Shown: positions 49,085-57,414 of the stretch, piece after piece | How positions within the stretch are numbered: the first letter of the stretch is position 1 | Layout: the number at the start of each line of letters is the position of its first letter | Origin: Pseudomonadota bacterium | Lineage (GTDB): Bacteria > Pseudomonadota > Gammaproteobacteria > Burkholderiales > Thiobacillaceae | DNA length: 64,000 nucleotides | Assembly: GCA_029558905.1 (NCBI GenBank) | Contig: JAKQCX010000035.1 | Span: 186,001 to 250,000, forward strand | Direction of reading: 5' to 3' | Made by a program: the position numbers and the translations under genes | The notes under the pieces: model-generated | The model's input: the letters and a program-made list of their open reading frames with translations, nothing else | Database searches by the model: none | Told to the model about the DNA's origin: nothing

Positions 49085-50415
49085 GGCTGACTGCCCGGAA
49101 ACTGCTCTGGGGCGCGGCGACGCGCCTGAGGCTGCTGGCGCGCCGGCAGTTGCCCGCCTGGCGGCGCTTTCGCGCCGCCGATGCCGCCAGACCCGCGCCC
49201 GCGGTGACGACCGGCCGGCGCCTGCTGCTGCTGACCTGGGAATTCCCTCCCCAGGTCACGGGCGGGGTCTACCGCCCCCTCTCCTTCGTGCGCCATGCCG
49301 CCGCTTCGGGCTGGCAGGCGGAAGTCGTCTGCGGCCCGGCGCCGGACCTGCCCAGCGAGGCCGGGCACCATCTCGCGGGTCTGTTGCCGGCGGACGTGCC
49401 GGTGACACGGGTGGGCGCAGATACCGGCCCCCATCCCTGGCCCCTGCCGAAACTCGACGGTGGCATCCTGCATGCCCTGTCCCTGTTCGAGGCCGCCGCC
49501 ACCCGCATCAGGCCTGGCCAGGGGGGAGTCATCCTCGCCTCCGGCCCTCCCTTCGCCAGCTTCGTCGCGGGTTACTGGCTGGCCCGGCATACGGGCTGGA
49601 AGCTGGTACTGGACTATCGCGACGAGTGGACCGAAAACCCGCATGGTGTTGTGCGATGCGATCGCACCAACCGGAAGTGGGAGACCCGCTGTCAGGCCAG
49701 GGCAGACGTCGTGCTGTTTACGACACGCGCACAGCTCGAGCACCAGGTTGCCACGTTTCCTGAGCTGGAACGCTCCAAGTGCGAGATCGTCTACAACGGC
49801 TGGGAATCCTCAGACTTCGAATCGATGGCCGATCTCCCTGCCGGAGCGTTGACATCGCGCGACCTGATGGCGCTGACATTCGTAGGCAATCTAGGGCCGT
49901 GGTGGGAGATCGAGACCTTCCTTGCCGATGCCGTCGAAGCCCTGAAAATCCAACCCGAGCTCACGAGACGCCTGCAGATCCGTTTCGTGGGACGCATAAA
50001 TCCAGCGGTGGCCGCGGCAATCAAGCGGTTTTCCCCTCCGCTGTCCATCGTGACCACCGGCGAGTTGCCCAAACCCGCGGCACTTCGTGAAATGCTGGAG
50101 GCCGATGCCCTGCTGCTGCCCAATCCACCTCGCCTCGCACGCTATATCGCGGGCAAGACCTATGAATATGTGGCCGCCGGCCGGCCGATTCTGGTACACG
50201 GCACGGGCGGGGAAATACAGCGGATTGTTGATCCCTTGGGCATGGCGGTTGTCGTCGCGCAGCGGGCGCCTGGTCTCCTGGCGGAGGCCTTGACGCGCAC
50301 CCTGGCGTCGGTCGGCAGGGATGACGACAAATCACGGCACTGGCTCACTGAACGTACACGCGAGTCCAGCGCGCGTCATCTGTATGCACTGCTGGACCGG
50401 ATGACCATGGTTTGA
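49081..50415 (+). CDS. Glycosyltransferase (GT-B fold)
   Basis: 444 residues if TTG 49081 is used; that codon overlaps the previous stop (TTGA) and no ATG or GTG lies near the N-terminus except a GTG at 49201. After a basic N-terminus, LLLLTWEFPPQVTGGVYRPLSFVRHA is a clear GT4-like opening, followed by LDYRDEWTENPHG and, in the C-terminal domain, LTFVGNLGPWWEIE, RFVGRINP and YIAGKTYEYVAAGRPIL (the K-E donor motif). Specificity is unknown. Confidence 0.85.
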   Translation: MRLTARKLLWGAATRLRLLARRQLPAWRRFRAADAARPAPAVTTGRRLLLLTWEFPPQVTGGVYRPLSFVRHAAASGWQAEVVCGPAPDLPSEAGHHLAGLLPADVPVTRVGADTGPHPWPLPKLDGGILHALSLFEAAATRIRPGQGGVILASGPPFASFVAGYWLARHTGWKLVLDYRDEWTENPHGVVRCDRTNRKWETRCQARADVVLFTTRAQLEHQVATFPELERSKCEIVYNGWESSDFESMADLPAGALTSRDLMALTFVGNLGPWWEIETFLADAVEALKIQPELTRRLQIRFVGRINPAVAAAIKRFSPPLSIVTTGELPKPAALREMLEADALLLPNPPRLARYIAGKTYEYVAAGRPILVHGTGGEIQRIVDPLGMAVVVAQRAPGLLAEALTRTLASVGRDDDKSRHWLTERTRESSARHLYALLDRMTMV

Positions 50416-50734
50416 GGGGAGGACATGTCACCGAAACACCTCGACGTGATTGCACCCGCCACGCGGCACCGGCGAAGTGGGTGGCCGTCCTTGACCGCAC
50501 CGGCCTTGCGCATCCTCCATGCCGGCAAGCACCCGCCCTGCCCCTTGGTTCGGGAAGGGAACGGTGTGCCACGCCCATCGCTTGCTGCCCGGCGACCCAC
50601 GGGAGCGCCACCAGGCCTGGCCTGCCAGTCCGGCTCAGACCAGGTTTCAGAAACTGGGCACACGGATCGCCCCATGGTGCCAGGACTCACCCGTGGCCCC
50701 GTCTTGATGCCCGTCATGCGCGGAAAGGAAGGAC
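50416..50734 (+). pseudogene. Gap with possible decayed coding sequence
   Basis: About 320 bases without a convincing gene. A GGGGAGG site precedes an ATG at 50425 that opens a 107-codon frame of low-complexity, Arg/Pro-rich translation; it includes LRILHAGKHPP, reminiscent of the start of a GT4 glycosyltransferase, but no continuation is found. It may be the stump of a deleted glycosyltransferase or just an untranslated spacer. Confidence 0.25.
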
Positions 50735-51895
50735 ATGTCCGCGGGTGAAAGGGTATTCGGCCTGGATTTGTTGCGCGCCGTGGCGATCATGGTAGTCGTG
50801 TACGGGCATGGCATGCATTTCGTCTCGCCGGATCTGCCGATCGAGCTGCTGACCCTGCCAATCCTGGACGGCGTCACTCTTTTCTTCGTGCTGAGCGGGT
50901 TCCTGATCGGCCGCATATTGCTAAAGACCATCAACCACGAGCAGTTCAACGGCCGCATGCTGCTTCAATTCTGGATTCGCCGCTGGTTCAGAACCCTGCC
51001 GAATTACTACCTCGTGCTGACGCTCATCATCCTGACTGCCTTGATCACGGGTGACCGGACGCCGCCAATGCCGGAAAACATGCTTCCCTACTATCTGTTT
51101 TCCCAGAACCTGGCGTGGCCCCATCCAGAGTTCTTCGGCGAGGCATGGAGCCTGGCCATTGAGGAATGGTTCTACCTGACCATTCCGATCCCGCTGTTGA
51201 TCATTTCAAAAGCAAAAAAACTGGACCTGCGCCGGTTCATGTGGCTGTACATCTTCGCCGTTATCGCCGGATCCACCCTGCTGCGGATCTATCTGGTCAG
51301 CATCCATGGTTTCGACAACAAACACGACTGGAATTATGGGCTCAAGATGCAAGTAATCACCCGCATGGACAGCCTCATACTCGGTGTCCTGGGTGCCTAC
51401 GTCAGCCTTTATCACAAGGATATCTGGATCAAGGCGGGACACCCGTTGATATTCTGGAGTGGGGTCGCGCTGCTGTTATTCGACCGGGGCATGCGCCTGC
51501 ACGAGGACAACATGACTTACCTGAACTACCTTGCCCTGTCCATCACTTCTATCGCCACACTCATGCTGCTGCCCAGGCTTTCCACATGGCAGGCAATGCC
51601 GGGCCCCATTGGCAAGGCCATCACCTTCATCAGCGTCATCTCCTATTCCATGTACCTCATCAACCAAGCCTTGATCGCGGAAACCATCATGCCCTATCTA
51701 ATGCCGCGCATGATGCACCTCCTGTGGAGGCTCGGTGACCATGTTCACCTTATCCAGTACACCCTGTTTTGGGTTTTCACCATTGCCGGTTCGGCCATGC
51801 TTTACCGCTACTACGAAAAACCAATGACCCATTTGCGCGAACGATTCTCCAGAGGACGCCACACCCCTGCCCAGGCCTTCCAGCGCACCAGCTGA
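50735..51895 (+). CDS. Acyltransferase family 3 (OafA/YrhL-like) membrane protein
   Basis: 386 residues, about ten transmembrane segments. The N-terminal GLDLLRAVAIMVVVYGHGMHF contains the R...H acceptor pattern of acyltransferase-3 proteins; FFVLSGFLIGRIL, FWIRRWFRTLPNYY and EAWSLAIEEWFYL are further hallmarks. Such proteins O-acetylate or otherwise acylate surface glycans from acyl-CoA. A GGAAGG site lies before ATG 50735. Base composition is lower in GC than neighbouring genes, suggesting transfer. Confidence 0.92.
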   Translation: MSAGERVFGLDLLRAVAIMVVVYGHGMHFVSPDLPIELLTLPILDGVTLFFVLSGFLIGRILLKTINHEQFNGRMLLQFWIRRWFRTLPNYYLVLTLIILTALITGDRTPPMPENMLPYYLFSQNLAWPHPEFFGEAWSLAIEEWFYLTIPIPLLIISKAKKLDLRRFMWLYIFAVIAGSTLLRIYLVSIHGFDNKHDWNYGLKMQVITRMDSLILGVLGAYVSLYHKDIWIKAGHPLIFWSGVALLLFDRGMRLHEDNMTYLNYLALSITSIATLMLLPRLSTWQAMPGPIGKAITFISVISYSMYLINQALIAETIMPYLMPRMMHLLWRLGDHVHLIQYTLFWVFTIAGSAMLYRYYEKPMTHLRERFSRGRHTPAQAFQRTS

Positions 51896-51906
51896 GCACT
51901 GCAGAT

Positions 51907-53079
51907 ATGCGCATCCTCTATGTCAGTGCACGCCCGCCCTATCCCTTCTTTTTGGGCGGGGCGGTGCGCTGTGCCCATCAGTTGCTGCGTGACCTGGCGC
52001 AGCAACTGGGGCAGACCTGCATGGCGGCGGGAGGGGCGGATTACGCCGTGACGCCTTGGTCCTGGCCCGTCCCGGAGGATTACGCAACGCTCGGGATTCG
52101 GGAGAAAAGTCCTGCTCCCCTGGTCTCTCGACTGCCTGCGGGCGAGGGGTATGCCACGCTGGACTGCGGTTATCCTGTGGGTGTGCTGCCTGATTTCCGC
52201 CAATCCCTGGAGGCCCTCATCGATGACTTCCGGCCTGACCTGGTGTGGGCCCAGTTGGAAGGCGCACTGGTAGCCCTGCAAATCGCCCGGCGCAAGGGAG
52301 TGAAGGGCCTATATTTCGTGCACGATGCGGAATTCGACCCGGCGGAGTTGCGCACCGTGGTGGACCTGGGCTGCAGCCTGGTGGCCAGCAGCCATTTCCT
52401 GGCGGCCAAGGCCCTGGTCGCCACGGGCCAGCGCGCCCATGTGGTGCATCCGCCCATGGACCTGTTCTTCGACACCCGTGGCGATGCGCAGGGCTTCGTC
52501 ACGCTCATCAACGCACACAAGGTGAAGGGCCTGGACACCTTCCTGGAGCTGGCCCAGCGTCTACCGCATGTGCGCTTCCTGCTGCAGGAATCCTGGAAGC
52601 TGAAGGAAGATGCCCTGGCGGTCCTGCAGGACCGCTTGGCGGGACTGCCCAACGTGACCTTCCGGCACCGGGTATCGGACATGCGCCAGCTGTACCGCCA
52701 GACCCGTCTGCTGCTGGCCCCGTCCGTGTGGGAGGAGGGCTTCGGCATGGTGGCGGTGGAGGCCCAGTCCTGCGGCATACCGGTCATCGCCAGCGCGCGT
52801 GGCGGATTGCCGGAGTCGGTGGGTGACGGCGGCCTGCTCATCAAGGATTACCGGAACGTGGATGCCTGGGTGGCGGCGGTGGAATCCGTGCTGGGCAGTG
52901 CGGCCAGATATGCCGAGCTGTCCGGCCGGGCCCTGGCCCATGCGCGCTCCGCCGATTTCTCCCCACCGGAACTGGCGCGCCGATTTCTGACCGCCTGCCA
53001 GGCACCCGCCCCCGGGGTCGGTGGACTGGCCCGGGGCCTGCGCGCCATGCGGCGCAGCGCAGCGGGCCTTTGGCGTTGA
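51907..53079 (+). CDS. Glycosyltransferase family 4
   Basis: 390 residues from ATG 51907 (MRILYVSARPPYPFFLGGAVRCAHQLL). The C-terminal domain shows VTLINAHKVKGLDTFLELA, FLLQESW and the donor-site region PSVWEEGFGMVAVEAQSCGIPVIASARGGLPE, a full EX7E motif. It is the last gene of the exosortase A locus; GC is again high and matches the surrounding chromosome. Specificity is unknown. Confidence 0.88.
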   Translation: MRILYVSARPPYPFFLGGAVRCAHQLLRDLAQQLGQTCMAAGGADYAVTPWSWPVPEDYATLGIREKSPAPLVSRLPAGEGYATLDCGYPVGVLPDFRQSLEALIDDFRPDLVWAQLEGALVALQIARRKGVKGLYFVHDAEFDPAELRTVVDLGCSLVASSHFLAAKALVATGQRAHVVHPPMDLFFDTRGDAQGFVTLINAHKVKGLDTFLELAQRLPHVRFLLQESWKLKEDALAVLQDRLAGLPNVTFRHRVSDMRQLYRQTRLLLAPSVWEEGFGMVAVEAQSCGIPVIASARGGLPESVGDGGLLIKDYRNVDAWVAAVESVLGSAARYAELSGRALAHARSADFSPPELARRFLTACQAPAPGVGGLARGLRAMRRSAAGLWR

Positions 53080-53161
53080 CTGACAGCGGTCGCCTGGATA
53101 CTTGGTCGCCCTGAACAAGGTGCAAGTCATTGATCCATCATGAAGTTTTTCTGGTTGATGG

Positions 53162-53386
53162 GTGCATGATTTGCAAGGTATGGTTTTGCCAGCACCTGTT
53201 TTCTTGCAAATTCTTCCGAGCAAACTGGGTTGGGAGCCGGGCATCTCGAACGGCGGCGGCATCAAGCCCAAGGGCATGCACTGGCGCACCTTCGAGCGGC
53301 TGAAGACCGAGCATGACGCGCTGGTCGGTGAATCTCTCGCCGGCATGGCAAAGCGGTTTGGATTGCTGGACAGGTTCATGGATTGA
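53162..53386 (+). pseudogene. C-terminal remnant of an unidentified protein
   Basis: The frame translates as nonsense-like sequence, then a coherent tail GGIKPKGMHWRTFERL...HDALVGESLAGMAKRFGLL before its stop. The tail looks like the end of a real helical protein, but its body is missing upstream, so this is probably leftover from a deletion or insertion next to the tRNA genes. I cannot name the family. The rest of 53080-53440 holds nothing else I recognise. Confidence 0.35.
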
Positions 53387-53440
53387 ATCTGTTTCGCAAA
53401 ACCACGAGTTGCCCGTCAGTTACCCGCCGAGACAAATGAA

Positions 53441-53470
53441 AAGGGCCTGCATTTCTGCAAGCCCTTGTTT
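53441..53470. terminator. Hairpin terminator downstream of the tRNA pair (bidirectional)
   Basis: AAGGGC-TGCA/TGCA-GCCCTT stem with one C/A mismatch and a TTTC loop. On the minus strand it is followed by TTTTCATTTG, on the plus strand by GTTTTT. It lies 16 bases after the 3' end of tRNA-Glu and would terminate the tRNA transcript; it may also stop transcripts leaving the exosortase locus. Confidence 0.7.
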
Positions 53471-53485
53471 TTCCAGCGTTTGTTC

Positions 53486-53561
53486 TGGCGTCCCCACGGG
53501 GATTCGAACCCCGGTTACCGCCGTGAAAGGGCGATGTCCTAGGCCTCTAGACGATAGGGAC
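53486..53561 (-). tRNA. tRNA-Glu (TTC)
   Basis: 76 bases including encoded CCA. Acceptor GTCCCTA pairs with TGGGGAC, the anticodon loop CCCTTTCACGG gives TTC, and the T arm is GGGGTTCGAATCCCC. It closely matches the E. coli tRNA-Glu sequence. It is downstream of tRNA-Ala in one unit. Confidence 0.97.
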
Positions 53562-53603
53562 TGATGAGGCCGAAGATCCGGTTGCCCGAACCTTCTCGAT
53601 TCC

Positions 53604-53679
<76 letters not shown>

Positions 53680-53764
53680 ACACGCGAGTCGCGCATTTTA
53701 TTGCCGCTTCACGGGCTTGTAAAGCAGAGGTTGGCGCCGCCGCGCTTGCACTATAGTGACCGCC

Positions 53765-54703
53765 ATGCGCATTGCCCTGATCACTCCATATTTGCCGGTC
53801 GGCCGTAACGGCAACGCCCACACGGCGGTGCGCTGGCGCGCCTTTCTGCGTCAGGCCGGGCACCAGGTGGGGATGACGCTGGATTGGCGGTCAGAGCCCG
53901 CCCAAGCCATGATTGCCCTGCATGCGCGCCGCAGTCATGCAGCGATTGTAGGCTTCGCCCGGGCACACCCCGAGCGTTCCCTGGTCGTGGTGTTGACGGG
54001 CACGGACCTCTACCGCGACATCCGTACGGATGCACAGGCCCAATATTCCCTGCAACTGGCCCATGTCCTGGTGGTGCTGCAGGAGCAGGGCGTGGCGGAA
54101 TTGCCATTGCCCTATCACGCCAAGACACGTGTGATCTATCAGTCCGCGCCTGCTCTGCCACCCCAGCCCAGGCCTACCCGTCATTTCAGTGTGGGCATGG
54201 TGGCGCATCTGCGCCACGAGAAGGACCCCTTTCGCCTGGTCGCGGCTCTGGAGCATCTGCCCGCGGCCAGCCAAATACGCGCTTGGCACGTGGGCGGCGA
54301 GATACAGCCGGGTCTGGCCGCGCAGGCACGTGTCCTGGCGCAACGGCAGCCCCGCTGGCGCTGGCTGAATAGCCGGCCCCATGGCGAGGCCCGCCGGCGT
54401 ATCGCCCGCAGTCACCTGCTGGTGGTGCCTTCGCGCATGGAGGGCGGCGCCAATGTGATCTGCGAGGCGGTGACTGCTGGTACGCCCGTATTGGCCTCGA
54501 ATGTACCAGGCAATGTCGGCATGCTGGGCACGGACTACGCAGGCTATTTCCCCTTGGAAGACGATCGGGCCCTGGCAGCCTTGCTCTTTCGGGCGGAAAC
54601 CGATGCCGGTTTCTATGCCCACTTGGTGCATCAGTGCGCCCTGCGGGCCCCCCTGTTCGATCCGCACCGGGAGGCGGGGGCCGTGCAGGCCCTGCTGACA
54701 TGA
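53765..54703 (+). CDS. SenB-like glycosyltransferase (TIGR04348 type)
   Basis: 312 residues from ATG 53765 (MRIALITPYLPVGRNGNAHTAVRW); a GTG at 53756 is an alternative. Motifs ALHARRSHAAI, VVVLTGTDLYRDI and the C-terminal VPSRMEGGANVICEAVTAGTPVLAS match the TIGR04348 group, whose member SenB makes a selenosugar (SeGlcNAc from UDP-GlcNAc and selenophosphate) in selenoneine biosynthesis. Neither senA nor senC (selenophosphate synthetase) is in the window, so the selenium role is only a possibility. The stop overlaps the rlmH start (ATGA). Confidence 0.8.
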   Translation: MRIALITPYLPVGRNGNAHTAVRWRAFLRQAGHQVGMTLDWRSEPAQAMIALHARRSHAAIVGFARAHPERSLVVVLTGTDLYRDIRTDAQAQYSLQLAHVLVVLQEQGVAELPLPYHAKTRVIYQSAPALPPQPRPTRHFSVGMVAHLRHEKDPFRLVAALEHLPAASQIRAWHVGGEIQPGLAAQARVLAQRQPRWRWLNSRPHGEARRRIARSHLLVVPSRMEGGANVICEAVTAGTPVLASNVPGNVGMLGTDYAGYFPLEDDRALAALLFRAETDAGFYAHLVHQCALRAPLFDPHREAGAVQALLT

Positions 54704-55167
54704 AACTCACCTTGCTGGCTGTGGGCCACAGGATGCCAGCCTGGGCCGAGCAGGCCACGGCGGAATATCTCAAGCGCCTGCCCCATGAGGCGCGCATGAC
54801 CCTGGTGACGGTGAAGCCGGAGCGGCGTATCGGACAGCCCGTCGCGACCATCAGGTCCAGAGAGGCGGCGCGCCTGCGGGAAAAAATCCCCGCCGGCAGC
54901 CGCCTGGTGGTCCTGGACGAGCACGGCCGGCAGACCAGCACCCGGGAGTTGGCGGGCTTGCTGGCAGACTGGCTGGCGGCCGGCAAGGATACGGTGCTGC
55001 TGATCGGAGGCGCCGATGGCCTGGCCCCCGAGCTGCTGGCGCGCGCGGAGCACCAGCTGGCCCTCTCGCGCCTGACCCTGCCCCACGCCCTGGTGCGAGT
55101 GCTGCTCGCGGAGCAGGTCTATCGTGCCATCAGTATGCTGCGCGACCATCCCTACCACCGTGAATGA
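54700..55167 (+). CDS. rlmH: 23S rRNA (pseudouridine1915-N3)-methyltransferase
   Basis: SPOUT methyltransferase acting on the assembled 70S ribosome. 155 residues, the same length as E. coli RlmH: MKLTLLAVGHRMPAW start, LVVLDEHGRQTSTRE, and knot motif LLIGGADGL with the C-terminal RAISMLRDHPYHRE. Coupled to the SenB-like gene. rsfS, its usual upstream partner, is absent here. Confidence 0.96.
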   Translation: MKLTLLAVGHRMPAWAEQATAEYLKRLPHEARMTLVTVKPERRIGQPVATIRSREAARLREKIPAGSRLVVLDEHGRQTSTRELAGLLADWLAAGKDTVLLIGGADGLAPELLARAEHQLALSRLTLPHALVRVLLAEQVYRAISMLRDHPYHRE

Positions 55168-55247
55168 CGGGCTCGCCGGAGAGCGATATCGATCCGGCGC
55201 GGCGTGTAGGGAAAAAGTCGGCGGGAAAATGACGCACAATACCTTCC

Positions 55248-55856
55248 ATGCCTCGCAATCTGTATCTCGCCTCCCGCAGCCCGCGGCGTCTGGAGTTGCT
55301 GCGCCAGGTGGGCCTGCATCCCACGATCCTGAGCCTGCGCGGCAGTCTCGGCCGTCTGGACGTGGACGAGTTGCCTCTGCCCGCTGAGTCCGGCATGGAA
55401 TACGTATCGCGTTTGGCGCGTCGGAAGGTCGAGGCCGGGGTATCCGCACAGCAAAGGCGGGGGTTGCCACCCTGGGCCATCGTGGCCGCGGATACCACCG
55501 TCACCCTGGACGGACGGATTCTGGGCAAGCCCGCCGACGCGGAGTCCGCCGCCACCATGCTGCGCCTGTACTCCGGCCGTACGCATACGGTATGGACGGC
55601 CGTGGCGGTAGCCTTCCAAGGGCAGGTGCGAATGGCGCTGAATGACAGCCAGGTGCGCTTCAGGCCTTTGTCTGAGGACGAGATCGCGGCCTACATCGCC
55701 AGCGGCGAGCCCTTCGACAAGGCGGGTGGCTATGGTATCCAGGGGCGCGCGGCCCTGTTCATCGAGCACCTGTCCGGCAGCTATTCCGGCGTGATGGGCC
55801 TGCCCTTGTGTGAAACGGCCCGCATCCTGCAGGAGGTGGGCTTCGAGATGTGGTGA
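55248..55856 (+). CDS. maf: Maf/YhdE-like nucleoside triphosphate pyrophosphatase
   Basis: 202 residues: LYLASRSPRRLELL opening, VAADTTVTLDG (catalytic Asp), LYSGRTHTVWTAVAV and DKAGGYGIQGRA. Maf proteins hydrolyse dTTP/UTP or modified nucleotides to the monophosphate. The YhdE (dTTP/UTP) subgroup fits the location before rng. Start ATG 55248. Confidence 0.93.
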   Translation: MPRNLYLASRSPRRLELLRQVGLHPTILSLRGSLGRLDVDELPLPAESGMEYVSRLARRKVEAGVSAQQRRGLPPWAIVAADTTVTLDGRILGKPADAESAATMLRLYSGRTHTVWTAVAVAFQGQVRMALNDSQVRFRPLSEDEIAAYIASGEPFDKAGGYGIQGRAALFIEHLSGSYSGVMGLPLCETARILQEVGFEMW

Positions 55857-55869
55857 GCGTGAAGTGGCG

Positions 55870-55917
55870 AGTGGCAAGGGGGGTGCCTGACGGTCGTCTC
55901 GCTTCCCGCTTGCCACT
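55870..55917. repeat. Inverted repeat between maf and rng
   Basis: Perfect 9-base arms AGTGGCAAG (55870-55878) and CTTGCCACT (55909-55917) around 30 bases. It carries the GTGGCGAGTGGCAAG-type motif often seen as small dispersed repeats. No T-run, so not a clear terminator. Confidence 0.4.
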
Positions 55918-55937
55918 ACCCATCAGCCGGAAATGCC

Positions 55938-57389
55938 ATGAGTGAAGAGATTCTCATCAATGTCACGCCGCAGGAGACCCGGGTAGCGGTGCTCCATCTG
56001 GGCGCGGTGCAGGAACTGCACATCGAACGCAGCAGCCAGCAGGGCCTGGTAGGCAATGTGTATCTGGGCAAGGTGTCCAGGGTGCTGCCCGGCATGCAGT
56101 CCGCCTTCGTGGACATTGGCCTGGACCGCGCCGCTTTCCTGCACGTGGGCGACATCCTGGAAGCCCGTTGCGACAACTGCCCACAGCCCATCGAAAAGGT
56201 CCTGCACGAAGGGCAGAGCATACTCGTGCAGGTCATCAAGGACCCCATCGGCGCCAAGGGCGCGCGCCTGTCCACACAGATCAGCATGGCGGGTCGGTTT
56301 CTGGTATTCCTGCCGCAGGAAACCCGCATCGGCATCTCCCAGAAGATCGGGGATGAGGCCGAGCGGGAGCAGCTGCGGGAACGCTTGAACCGGCTGTTGC
56401 CGGAAGGCGGCAAGGGTGGCTTCATCATTCGCACCGTGGCCAATCTAGCGGAGGAATCGGAGCTGGCCGCCGATGTGGAGTATCTGTATGCCCTGTGGGA
56501 CGCCATCCAGGCCCGTTCGGAGAACACCCCCGCGCCTGTGGCCATCTATCAGGAGCTGGATCTGGCGCACCGGGTGCTGCGTGACTTCTCCAGCGCCGAT
56601 ACGACCCGCATCTTGGTGGACTCCCGCGAAACTCATGCGCGCATCAAGAGTTTTGCCGAGGAATTCACCCGCAATATGGTAGACAAGATCACCCACTACG
56701 TGGCAGAGCGGCCCTTGTTCGATCTCTACGGCGTGGAGGACGAGATCGAGAAGGCCCTGGGCCGGCGCGTGGACCTGAAGTCCGGTGGCTATCTCATCAT
56801 CGACCAGACCGAGGCGCTGACCACCATCGACGTGAACACGGGCGGGTTCGTCTCAGGGCGCAGCTTCGATGAAACCATCTTCAAGACCAATCTCGAAGCG
56901 GCCCATGCCATCGCGCGGCAACTGCGCCTGCGCAATCTGGGTGGCATCATCATCCTGGACTTCATCGACATGGACAGCGCCGAGCACAAAGAGGCCGTGC
57001 TGGCGGAGCTGACCAAGGCCCTGTCCCGGGACCGCACACGCATGACCCTCAACGGCTTCACCTCCCTGGGCCTGGTGGAGATGACGCGCAAGCGCACGCG
57101 GGAGAGCCTGAGCCATGTACTGTGCGAGTCCTGTCCCACCTGCCAGGGCCGCGGCCAGATCAAGACCGCGCAGACCATCTGCTACGAGATCCTGCGTGGC
57201 CTGATCCGGGAAGCACGTCAATTCAACGCGCGGGAGTTCCGGGTGATGGCCTCGCAGGCGGTCATCGATCTGTTCCTCGACGAGGAATCCCAGAGTCTGG
57301 CGCAGCTCTCGGATTTCATCGGCAAACCCATTTCCCTGCAGGTGGAGACCCTGTTTTCCCAGGAGCAGTACGACATCATCCTGCTGTGA
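55938..57389 (+). CDS. rng: Ribonuclease G
   Basis: Endoribonuclease of the RNase E/G family that matures the 16S rRNA 5' end and degrades some mRNAs. 483 residues: S1-like domain (VGNVYLGKVSRVLPGMQSAF), catalytic Asp residues in TTIDVNTG and DFIDMD, and the Zn-link CPTCQGRG. It lacks the long scaffold of RNase E, fitting RNase G. It ends 25 bp before the convergent dynamin-like gene. Confidence 0.96.
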   Translation: MSEEILINVTPQETRVAVLHLGAVQELHIERSSQQGLVGNVYLGKVSRVLPGMQSAFVDIGLDRAAFLHVGDILEARCDNCPQPIEKVLHEGQSILVQVIKDPIGAKGARLSTQISMAGRFLVFLPQETRIGISQKIGDEAEREQLRERLNRLLPEGGKGGFIIRTVANLAEESELAADVEYLYALWDAIQARSENTPAPVAIYQELDLAHRVLRDFSSADTTRILVDSRETHARIKSFAEEFTRNMVDKITHYVAERPLFDLYGVEDEIEKALGRRVDLKSGGYLIIDQTEALTTIDVNTGGFVSGRSFDETIFKTNLEAAHAIARQLRLRNLGGIIILDFIDMDSAEHKEAVLAELTKALSRDRTRMTLNGFTSLGLVEMTRKRTRESLSHVLCESCPTCQGRGQIKTAQTICYEILRGLIREARQFNAREFRVMASQAVIDLFLDEESQSLAQLSDFIGKPISLQVETLFSQEQYDIILL

Positions 57390-57414
57390 TGCATGGGTCT
57401 GTCCGGACGCGGGG

